Shown piece after piece: positions 41,661 to 47,820 of a stretch of DNA of 47,820 nt; the first letter of the stretch is position 1, and the number at the start of each line of letters is the position of its first letter. Source of the DNA: an uncultured Nitrospira sp. (GTDB lineage Bacteria; Nitrospirota; Nitrospiria; Nitrospirales; Nitrospiraceae); assembly GCA_946479785.1 (NCBI GenBank), contig CAMLHQ010000020.1, forward strand, positions 1 through 47,820. The letters are read 5' to 3'. The translations under genes were made by a program, and so were the position numbers. The notes beneath the pieces were generated by a model. It ran no database searches and was not told the DNA's origin. It saw only the letters and a program-made list of their open reading frames with translations.

Positions 41661-42320
41661 ATGATCGTGGCGATTGATGGACCAGCTGGAGTTGGGAAAA
41701 GCACAGTGGCCAAGCTGTTGGCTTCGCAGTTGGGCTATCTCTATTTGGATACCGGGGCGCTGTATCGGTCGGTGGCTTGGGCAGTGTTGGAGAACGGTCT
41801 CAATCCCGACGACTCACATGCGGTCGCTGGGCTCCTGACGAAGCTGTCGCTCCAAATGAAAGTGAAGGACAATGCCGTGTACGTGTCAGTCAATGGCAAA
41901 GACGTGACAGAAGAACTGCGGACTCCGGCAGTATCGGCCGCGGCCTCTGTCGTATCGGCCATTCCGGCTGTACGGGCCTGGCTCCTGCCGGTCCAGCGGC
42001 AGATCGGCCAGAAGGGTTCCGTGGTGGCGGAAGGGCGTGATATCGGCACGAAGGTGTTCCCATCCGCGCCCGTGAAGTTTTTTCTCGAGGCCGATCCGAC
42101 CGTTCGCGCCCAGCGTCGTCATCGGGAACTCGTCGCGGCGGGTCATCTGGGAGCAATTGAACAGACGCGCGCTGAATTGACAGGGCGGGACGATCGAGAC
42201 CGGTCGCGTGCGGCGGCGCCTCTGGTGGCGGCCGAAGATGCGCACCATATCGATACCTCAAGTTTGTCGGCGGAAGATGTCGTCAATCAGATGCTGGCTG
42301 TGGTGACGGCCAAGCTGTGA
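41661..42320 (+). CDS. cmk: Cytidylate kinase
   Basis: A 219-residue nucleoside monophosphate kinase that phosphorylates CMP and dCMP. The P-loop is AIDGPAGVGKST near residues 4-15, followed by YLYLDTGALYRSVAW, the insert typical of bacterial CMP kinases, and GRDIGTKVFPSAPVKFFL and the lid region RDDRDRSRAAAPL. Length is normal. Its stop overlaps the plsC start (GTGA). The aroA-cmk-rpsA-ihf order is also seen in E. coli. Confidence 0.97.
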   Translation: MIVAIDGPAGVGKSTVAKLLASQLGYLYLDTGALYRSVAWAVLENGLNPDDSHAVAGLLTKLSLQMKVKDNAVYVSVNGKDVTEELRTPAVSAAASVVSAIPAVRAWLLPVQRQIGQKGSVVAEGRDIGTKVFPSAPVKFFLEADPTVRAQRRHRELVAAGHLGAIEQTRAELTGRDDRDRSRAAAPLVAAEDAHHIDTSSLSAEDVVNQMLAVVTAKL

Positions 42321-42970
42321 GTTCGGTTGTGTACGGGATCTTATGGGTGCTCGTGCGAGCAACAGCCAGGCTCTGTTTTGGATTTCGTGTTGTCGGCACT
42401 GTGCCGAAACGCGGCGGTTTGCTCGTGGCGGCGAACCATGCGAGTTATTTCGACATCCCGCTGCTCGGCTGCGGCATGTCCAGGCGGGCCTGGTATCTCG
42501 GTCGAAGCGATTTGTTTGTGCCAGGGTTGAAAGGCATCTTGCAGTGGTTGGGCTGGATTCCGCTCAAGCTGGGCCGATTGGATCGCAAGGCCTTCGATAT
42601 GGCAGTGGCGTTGATCAAAGCGGGAAAAGTGGTGGTGATTTTTCCCGAGGGAGGCAGGAGTCTTGATGGCCATTTGCGTGAAGCGAAGCCGGGGGTGGGG
42701 ATGATCGTCGCACAGACCGGCTGCTCCGTCGTGCCGGCATATCTGAAGGGAACCTTTGAGGTATTGCCCGTCGGAGCCAAACGGCCGCGGTTTCATCCGG
42801 TCTCCGTGTCCTTTGGAGAGCCGATTTCATTTGCACCACCGACCGGAAACGGAGAGACGAAACAGTTTTATCGGGAAGTCAGTCGAATGGTGATGGAGCG
42901 GATCGCCGCACTGGGCGGGGTTGCCTCGCCTGACCATCACGCACCTGTCGGCGCTCGCAACGCTGAGTGA
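42317..42970 (+). CDS. plsC: 1-acyl-sn-glycerol-3-phosphate acyltransferase
   Basis: A 217-residue membrane-associated acyltransferase that makes phosphatidic acid from lysophosphatidic acid. The catalytic H-x4-D motif is in NHASYFD, and the second substrate motif is FPEGGRS. A hydrophobic N-terminal segment (VVYGILWVLVRATARLCF) should tie it to the inner membrane. The start is GTG overlapping the cmk stop by 4 bases. A lipid gene inserted between cmk and rpsA is common in several bacterial phyla. Confidence 0.93.
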   Translation: MSSVVYGILWVLVRATARLCFGFRVVGTVPKRGGLLVAANHASYFDIPLLGCGMSRRAWYLGRSDLFVPGLKGILQWLGWIPLKLGRLDRKAFDMAVALIKAGKVVVIFPEGGRSLDGHLREAKPGVGMIVAQTGCSVVPAYLKGTFEVLPVGAKRPRFHPVSVSFGEPISFAPPTGNGETKQFYREVSRMVMERIAALGGVASPDHHAPVGARNAE

Positions 42971-42996
42971 GCGCCGGTGTCATTCATTATCAGCAC

Positions 42997-43010
42997 CCGA
43001 CGATTGTCGG
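42997..43010 (+). other. Small hairpin in the rpsA leader
   Basis: CCGAC-GATT-GTCGG lies just before the rpsA ribosome site (AGGAT at 43017-43021). In E. coli, S1 represses its own mRNA through leader hairpins; this one might serve the same end, but nothing in the sequence proves it. Confidence 0.3.
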
Positions 43011-43028
43011 AAGAGTAGGATAGTCCAC

Positions 43029-44744
43029 ATGAATATGGTTTCGAAATCGAACGAGCAACAGTTGGACCGCGAAGCGTTGGCCGCCCTATACGAGGAGACC
43101 TTTAAGAACCTCGAAGAAGGCACGATCACGGAGGGCCGGGTGGTGGCTTTGACCAAGGACAAGGTCGTGGTCGACATCGGGTATAAGTCGGAGGGGATGA
43201 TCCCCAGCGATCAGTTCTCCAACGAAGATTTGCAAAACATTAAGATCGGCGATCGGATTCAGGTGTATATCGAGGAGTGCGAAGACGCCGATGGCAATCT
43301 GGTTCTTTCCAAGGAAAAAGCTGACAAGATGAAGATTTGGGAAGAACTCGAAAAGCTTTATAAGGAAGAGAAGAGCATCGACGGCAAGGTCGTCTCGCGG
43401 ATCAAGGGCGGCATGATGGTGGACATTGGTGTGAAAGCGTTCTTGCCCGGCTCGCAGATCGACCTGCATCCGGTACGGGACCTCGATGGTCTAGTGGGCC
43501 GCACGTTCCCAATGAAAATCATCAAGATCAATCATCGCCGTGGCAACGTCGTCGTCTCTCGCCGCGTGCTGCTGGAAGAAACCAGAGACAAGAAGCGCCA
43601 GACCACACTGTCCACGCTTAAGGAAGGCCAGCTGATTCAAGGGATGGTCAAGAACATCACCGACTACGGGGCCTTCATCGACCTCGGGGGGATCGACGGC
43701 TTACTGCACATTACGGACATGTCCTGGGGACGTGTGGGACATCCATCGGAGATGTTCAATGTCGGGGACCGCGTCGAAGTAAGCGTGCTCAAGTACGATC
43801 GCGAGACCGGCCGTATTTCACTCGGCCTCAAACAAAAGTCCGCCGATCCTTGGACGAACGTCGCGGGCAAGTATCCGATCGGCACCCGCGTCAAGGGCCG
43901 CGTCGTCAGCCTCACCGACTACGGGGCTTTTGTGGAACTCGAACCGGGCGTGGAAGGTTTGGTCCATGTTTCGGAAATGTCCTGGACTCACGAAGTCCGC
44001 CACCCGTCTCGTGTGGTGACGATCGGGGATCAGGTCGAAGCGGCAGTGCTGAACGTCGACCCGGCCAGCCGGAAGATCTCGCTCGGTATGAAACAGACGG
44101 CGCCGAATCCTTGGGACATGGTGGAAAGCAAGTATCCGATCGGCACCCGCATCGAAGGCAAGGTAAAGAGCCTGACCGATTTCGGAGCGTTCATCGGTCT
44201 GGACGAGGGCATTGACGGCTTGATCCACATTTCCGACATGTCCTGGACGAAACACATCAAGCATCCGTCGGAACTTTTCAAGAAGGGCCAGAAGGTCGAA
44301 GCCGTGGTGCTCCGGATCGACAAGGAAAAGGAACGACTGTCACTCGGCTATAAGCAGCTCAACCGGGATCCTTGGGACGATGAGATTCCCAGTCGCTATC
44401 GGGTCGGGGATTCTACCACCGGCAAGGTCACCAAGATGGCGGATTTCGGCATCTTTGTGGAATTGGAAGGCGGCGTCGAAGGCTTGATCCACATCAGTGA
44501 AGCCGGTCTGGATCAGAGCGGAAAACTCGAAGACAAGTTCAAGCCGCAAGATGAAGTGACGGCGAAGATCATCAAGGTTGATCGGGAGGAGCGCAAGATT
44601 GCCTTGAGCTTGCGCGATCATCAGCTGGACTCCGAGCGGCGCCATATGGATGAATACCACGCCACGCAGGGTGCGCCGGATCAGAGCCTTGGCCGTGCGG
44701 CCAAGCAGAGCCGCAAGCGAGGCTCTGCGGACGACGAGAAGTAG
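43029..44744 (+). CDS. rpsA: 30S ribosomal protein S1
   Basis: A 571-residue protein that binds mRNA and helps it onto the 30S subunit. Six S1 domains are visible, starting at GTITEGRVVAL, KSIDGKVVSRI, GQLIQGMVKNI, GTRVKGRVVSL, GTRIEGKVKSL and GDSTTGKVTKM; domains 3-6 have the DYGAF/DFGAF and GLxHISxM signatures of RNA-binding repeats. The last 35 residues are charged and unstructured. The ATG at 43029 has AGGAT 7 bases upstream; the frame is open to 42921 within plsC. Domain number and length match the six-domain S1 of proteobacteria. Confidence 0.96.
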   Translation: MNMVSKSNEQQLDREALAALYEETFKNLEEGTITEGRVVALTKDKVVVDIGYKSEGMIPSDQFSNEDLQNIKIGDRIQVYIEECEDADGNLVLSKEKADKMKIWEELEKLYKEEKSIDGKVVSRIKGGMMVDIGVKAFLPGSQIDLHPVRDLDGLVGRTFPMKIIKINHRRGNVVVSRRVLLEETRDKKRQTTLSTLKEGQLIQGMVKNITDYGAFIDLGGIDGLLHITDMSWGRVGHPSEMFNVGDRVEVSVLKYDRETGRISLGLKQKSADPWTNVAGKYPIGTRVKGRVVSLTDYGAFVELEPGVEGLVHVSEMSWTHEVRHPSRVVTIGDQVEAAVLNVDPASRKISLGMKQTAPNPWDMVESKYPIGTRIEGKVKSLTDFGAFIGLDEGIDGLIHISDMSWTKHIKHPSELFKKGQKVEAVVLRIDKEKERLSLGYKQLNRDPWDDEIPSRYRVGDSTTGKVTKMADFGIFVELEGGVEGLIHISEAGLDQSGKLEDKFKPQDEVTAKIIKVDREERKIALSLRDHQLDSERRHMDEYHATQGAPDQSLGRAAKQSRKRGSADDEK

Positions 44745-44804
44745 TCAGGCGTTAACCTGGCGCCAGGAACGACGGGGTCCGGCGCCGTTTGATGAGCACA
44801 ACAC

Positions 44805-45701
44805 ATGACGGACGATTCTTCAGGCAAGCCAGCGAAGCGGTCCCTGTTCCGTAAGATTCTTCTCGTGCTGGGAATCGGGATCGGCCTGCTGCTTCTCGTG
44901 AACATTCTGTTTCCAGACATCGACCTGTCGATGGAAGATCGGGTGGCATTAATTCGCGTCGAGGGAGTCATCCTCGATGCGCATTCGACGGTGGCGGAGT
45001 TGAAGCGGTTCGGTGAAAATCCCTCGATCAAGGCCATCGTCTTGCGGATCGACAGCCCTGGCGGCGGCGTCGTTCCATCGCAAGAAATTTATGATGCGGT
45101 GCAGCGGGTACGGAATAAGAACAACAAGGCGGTAATCGCCTCGATGGGGACCGTCGCCGCCTCCGGCGGTTACTACATTGCCGCCGCGACGGACCGCATC
45201 ATCGCGAATCCAGGCACGCTGACGGGCAGCATTGGCGTCATCATGGAGACGGCCAACGTCGAAGGGTTGCTCAAAAAGATCGGCGTCGAGGGGATCGTTA
45301 TTAAGAGCGGGAAGTTCAAGGATGTCGGTTCGCCGCTCAGGAAAATGACCGAGGAAGAGCAGGCGCTGCTTCAATCGGTGATGGACGACGTCCATAAGCA
45401 ATTCATCGAAGCCGTGGCGGAAGGGCGTGCGCTCGAAGTCTCGACGGTTCAGGCGCTCGCCGACGGCCGCATCTTCACGGGACGGCAGGCCAAAGAAGCC
45501 AAGCTGGTGGATGAGTTGGGGAATTTAGACGATGCCATTCAGCTCGCGGCCGAACTGGCCGGGATCGAAGGTGAGCCGAAAGTGGTGGAGCCGCGCAGGC
45601 GTTTTTCGCTGAGGGATCTCATCGAGTCCCGGCTGTCGGTACTGTTTCCGAAATTGGATTTCTACTCCGGGGTCAGTCTCAAATACCTCATGGCGTTTTA
45701 A
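44805..45701 (+). CDS. sppA: Signal peptide peptidase SppA, short form
   Basis: A 298-residue inner-membrane serine protease that degrades leftover signal peptides. A single N-terminal membrane helix lies near residues 17-36 (ILLVLGIGIGLLLLVNIL). The catalytic pair is S120 in AASGGYY and K172 in SGKFKDVGS; the 52-residue spacing matches S147/K199 of B. subtilis SppA. LRIDSPGGGV and GTLTGSIGVI are further family blocks. It is the single-domain type, half the length of E. coli SppA. It follows rpsA by 60 bases. Confidence 0.95.
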   Translation: MTDDSSGKPAKRSLFRKILLVLGIGIGLLLLVNILFPDIDLSMEDRVALIRVEGVILDAHSTVAELKRFGENPSIKAIVLRIDSPGGGVVPSQEIYDAVQRVRNKNNKAVIASMGTVAASGGYYIAAATDRIIANPGTLTGSIGVIMETANVEGLLKKIGVEGIVIKSGKFKDVGSPLRKMTEEEQALLQSVMDDVHKQFIEAVAEGRALEVSTVQALADGRIFTGRQAKEAKLVDELGNLDDAIQLAAELAGIEGEPKVVEPRRRFSLRDLIESRLSVLFPKLDFYSGVSLKYLMAF

Positions 45702-45752
45702 CTCGGTCGGAACGGCGGGCTGGTGCTCGCTGTAGCGAAAGGGGAATCGGAC

Positions 45753-46031
45753 ATGACGAAGGCGCAGATCATTGAGCGTGTCTCTGAACAGGTCACGACG
45801 TTGACGAAACGGCAAGCGGAGATCGTCGTCAATACGATTTTCGATTGTGTCAGAGACTCGTTGAAGAATGGCGACAAGACGGAAATTCGGGGGTTCGGAA
45901 GTTTCCGTCTCCGATCGCGGCGCATGAAGGAAGGGCGCAATCCAAAAACGGGGGCCACCGTGGCGGTGCCGGCCAAGAAGGTCCCATTCTTCAAGGCAGG
46001 CAAAGAGCTCAAGGAATTGCTCAACCAGTAA
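45753..46031 (+). CDS. Integration host factor / HU-like DNA-binding protein
   Basis: A 92-residue DNA-bending protein of the IHF/HU family. It starts MTKAQIIERVSEQV and has KTEIRGFGSFRLRSRRMKEG and the arm RNPKTGATVAVPAKKVPFFKAGKELK. The IRGFGSF and VPFFKAGKEL forms are closer to IHF subunits than to the HU gene at 21292-21564. Its place after rpsA echoes the rpsA-ihfB order of E. coli. The ATG at 45753 has AGGGGA upstream; the 10 extra residues of the longer frame are not family-like. Confidence 0.9.
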   Translation: MTKAQIIERVSEQVTTLTKRQAEIVVNTIFDCVRDSLKNGDKTEIRGFGSFRLRSRRMKEGRNPKTGATVAVPAKKVPFFKAGKELKELLNQ

Positions 46032-46053
46032 CCGGATTGATTGAAGGATTATC

Positions 46054-47055
46054 ATGAGTGCATCAGATTCAGACGATGCCGTCGTCACCGAAGTGCGTTG
46101 GACCGAAGGCGCCTTGAAGCGCATGGAACGCGCCCCGATTTTTTTGCGTGGGATGGTCAGACGACTTGCTGAAAAGAAGGCCCGCGAGTTGGGCTATGCG
46201 GAGATTACGGAGGGTACGCTCGAGCAGTTCAAGAGCCAGATGATGGGCGGGATGGGTGGTGCGTCCGGCATGGCCGAAGCCGCTGAAGCGATGGCTCAGG
46301 GCCGGCTTCCCTGGACTGCAGCGGCAAAGGAGCGGCTGAACACAGTGCCGGAATTCATGCGCGGGATGATTATGCAGATCGCCGAGGAAGTGGCCAAGAA
46401 AGGCGGCCACATGGAAGTGAACATCGATCTATTCGAGAAGGTTGAGGCGATGGGGGAGGTGCACGAGGCGGCAGCCGCTCCACTTCCCTGGACCGAAGGA
46501 GCGCTTGCTCGGCTCCAAGAAAAACTCACACAGTCGCCGCCGATTGCCGTCGAATTTGTGACCGACATGATCAAACGTGACACGGAAGACCTGGCGCGTG
46601 AACAGGGAATCACCCAGATCGATGAGCAGGTGCTGGTCCAACTATGGGAAGCGCCACAAGAAAGGGTCGCTTGGACGGACGAAGCGTGGAAACGGCTGCA
46701 GACCTCGCCTGATTTCGTGCGCAGCGGGATCCGCAAGGCGGCCGAGCGAAGGGCTCGCAAGCTCGGATTAAAGGAAATCGACTCCGAACATCTGACGGGA
46801 TTTCGGAATCAAGCCATGATGAAAGCGGTCAAACGCATCCGCTCGTTCGGATACAACGAGCTGACGTTCGATGCCTTCGATACGGCCCTTGAAAAAACGA
46901 AGCGGCTGCAGGGAAACGAACAGGCCGAAAAGCGGTTACAAGAAATTCGCGGCCACTTTGCGGATCCAGAGACGAAGAAACCGGAAGGCGGCACGCTTGG
47001 AGCCGAGCTCATGGATCGGTTCCGGCGCTATTTGAAGGGGGAGGGGACGCTGTAG
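46054..47055 (+). CDS. Protein of four tandem PCP_red-like domains
   Basis: A 333-residue soluble protein made almost entirely of one repeated module. Copies begin at W16 (WTEGALKRMERAPIFLRGMV), W87 (WTAAAKERLNTVPEFMRGMI), W146 (WTEGALARLQEKL, with a 3-4 residue insert) and W207 (WTDEAWKRLQTSPDFVRSGI). Each has W-T-x4-x-R-L/M, then a P-x-F/V hydrophobic, then a basic helix rich in A-x2-x-G. This is the PCP_red fold, known as the C-terminal domain of ChlB/BchB. A Met/Gly-rich linker (MMGGMGGASGMAEAAEAM) separates copies 1 and 2. AAGGATT precedes the ATG. It follows the IHF gene by 22 bases. Function is unknown. Confidence 0.83.
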   Translation: MSASDSDDAVVTEVRWTEGALKRMERAPIFLRGMVRRLAEKKARELGYAEITEGTLEQFKSQMMGGMGGASGMAEAAEAMAQGRLPWTAAAKERLNTVPEFMRGMIMQIAEEVAKKGGHMEVNIDLFEKVEAMGEVHEAAAAPLPWTEGALARLQEKLTQSPPIAVEFVTDMIKRDTEDLAREQGITQIDEQVLVQLWEAPQERVAWTDEAWKRLQTSPDFVRSGIRKAAERRARKLGLKEIDSEHLTGFRNQAMMKAVKRIRSFGYNELTFDAFDTALEKTKRLQGNEQAEKRLQEIRGHFADPETKKPEGGTLGAELMDRFRRYLKGEGTL

Positions 47056-47084
47056 CCTCGTCATTCGCTGCCTGTTTAAGCACG

Positions 47085-47115
47085 TGGCCCATACCGCGTT
47101 TGTCGGTATGGGCCA
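47085..47115. terminator. Hairpin terminator between convergent genes
   Basis: A 12-bp perfect stem (TGGCCCATACCG with CGGTATGGGCCA) encloses a 7-base loop, 30 bases after the PCP_red gene and 32 bases from the convergent gene. There is no long T-run, so it may be weak. Its GGCCCAT/ATGGGCC arms match the hairpin at 32086-32115. Confidence 0.6.
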
Positions 47116-47146
47116 AACTGCATGAGAGGGCTGCAGCGTGGGCTGG

Positions 47147-47467
47147 TTAGTGTGCCGCGACCTGCTGAGGCCAGAACTTGTGGCGAATCTGGGGGAGCGG
47201 CTCATTGTCGAAGTTCGGAATGTCGTAGAGGCAACGGTCGATCAATGCTACTTCTTCTTCGGACAATTCCAGCGTCACCCTTTTCTTCCAGAACTGGTCT
47301 AAGGTGAAGTAATCGCCGGACTGAGGCTTTTCCGCCAGCAACGCTTTCATCTTTTCGAACCCGGCGGTATCGACACCGGGGATGCGGCCCTTGTTCCGAT
47401 CATGGCACCAATGCAGCACCTCGGCGATGCCGTACATCGAAATGTCTATCTTCACCGTCTTATCCAT
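47147..47467 (-). CDS. Hypothetical protein, 106 residues
   Basis: I do not recognise the family. The protein is small, soluble and acidic to neutral, with no signal peptide or membrane segment. It has two Cys (in LHWCHDRN and DRCLYD) and an aromatic-rich C-terminus (IRHKFWPQQ). An excellent ribosome site (AAGGAGGAG) precedes the ATG by 4-5 bases, and a candidate promoter with a palindrome lies just upstream. These make a real gene likely. Confidence 0.8.
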   Translation of the reverse strand: MDKTVKIDISMYGIAEVLHWCHDRNKGRIPGVDTAGFEKMKALLAEKPQSGDYFTLDQFWKKRVTLELSEEEVALIDRCLYDIPNFDNEPLPQIRHKFWPQQVAAH

Positions 47468-47492
47468 GGACTCCTCCTTGCGAAAGGGATCT

Positions 47493-47522
47493 AGTCTAAC
47501 TCAGATCATATCCGATTTTCAA
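47493..47522 (-). promoter_or_regulatory. Candidate promoter of the hypothetical gene, overlapped by a palindrome
   Basis: On the minus strand, TTGAAA (47522-47517), an 18-base spacer and TAGACT (47498-47493). The palindrome CAAAGG-G-CCTTTG (47520-47532) overlaps the upstream edge of the -35 box and could be an operator. Confidence 0.45.
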
Positions 47523-47532
47523 AGGGCCTTTG

Positions 47533-47712
47533 ACCGGGGATGCTGATGCTGAAAGCGACGAGACTGAGATATGACTCTCCGCATGTTCATTGCCAGGACA
47601 AAGCGGCCGTCGGTAGACTATCGAACTTTTATAAAGGCTATGATGCTAAGGTCGTGATGCTCTCGTGTCCGTGCTGCTTAGCGAGGTTGTTGCTGTGAGA
47701 GAGCTTGGAGTC
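47533..47712. other. Intergenic region before the final lipoprotein gene
   Basis: Divergent spacer of 180 bases. A TATGAT box at 47639-47644 is a possible -10 for the + strand gene, but no matching -35 is clear. I see no other feature. Confidence 0.35.
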
Positions 47713-47820
47713 ATGAAGACATTCGCCAGTCTGCGTTTGCTCAGGATCTGGCGCCAGATTGTCCTATGCGGTGTGGTGGTGCTCTTCCTTGCGACAGCCT
47801 GTTCCAAGCAGGATCCCTAC
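47713..47820 (+). CDS. Lipoprotein, N-terminal 36 codons only (3' end outside window)
   Basis: ATG at 47713 opens a frame that runs off the window edge. The N-terminus has basic residues (RLLRIWRQ), a hydrophobic core and the lipobox LATAC-S, so it encodes an exported lipoprotein with Cys near residue 30. TTGGAG lies 4-5 bases upstream of the ATG. Too little is visible to name it. Confidence 0.7.
   Translation, partial: MKTFASLRLLRIWRQIVLCGVVVLFLATACSKQDPY

Overview
This 47.8 kb window is a bacterial chromosome segment of roughly 57-60% GC by eye. It is densely packed with core genes. The gene content suggests Nitrospirota, most likely the genus Nitrospira. That is an inference from the protein sequences, PCP_red-repeat proteins in a non-photosynthetic setting, an archaeal-type PheRS and a ferredoxin-type sulfite reductase; no rRNA or nitrite oxidoreductase gene is present to prove it. 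I see no insertion sequence, prophage or CRISPR array.

Layout. (1) 1-10294, + strand: an exopolysaccharide/capsule locus with a carbamoyltransferase (cut by the window edge), a GT4 glycosyltransferase, a WecA-like initiating transferase fused to a CapD-type N-terminal half, a Wzi-like outer-membrane barrel, a five-SLBB polysaccharide exporter and a Wzz-like chain-length protein. An Slp-type lipoprotein follows. (2) 11253-17782: the initiator tRNA gene (- strand) diverges from fmt, which is followed by rsmB, rpe, pheS and pheT. PheST is the archaeal/eukaryotic type. (3) 17835-22249, - strand: thrS-infC-rpmI-rplT converging on pheT, then tRNA-Val, HU and a small Fis-type regulator. infC appears to start at AUC. 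(4) 22593-30174, + strand: sulfate assimilation. A cysteine-free Rrf2 regulator with its own promoter and palindromic operator leads a siroheme sulfite reductase fused to TusA, an APS-type CysH, a TrpD-like protein, CysD and a CysN-CysC fusion. (5) 30381-32907: an Mrp/Nbp35 ATPase, a zinc-ribbon plus double PCP_red protein, and a His-rich membrane protein. (6) 33033-35954: yebC, ruvA, a secreted Cys-repeat protein and ruvB. (7) 36138-47055: the aromatic amino-acid pathway (pheA, hisC-like, aroF, tyrA, aroA) running into cmk, plsC, rpsA, sppA, an IHF/HU gene and a four-repeat PCP_red protein. (8) A small - strand hypothetical gene and the first codons of a lipoprotein close the window.

How the genes work together. 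Sulfate activation by CysD/CysN, APS reduction by CysH and sulfite reduction by Sir form one assimilation pathway, probably controlled by the adjacent Rrf2 protein. The aroF-aroA-pheA/tyrA-hisC set covers entry to the shikimate pathway, its EPSP step, and the branches to Phe and Tyr. The translation genes form two groups around a convergent terminator. The least explained items are the two PCP_red-repeat proteins, the TrpD-like gene in the sulfur operon, the Cys-repeat protein inside ruvAB, and the regulatory sites around rrf2.
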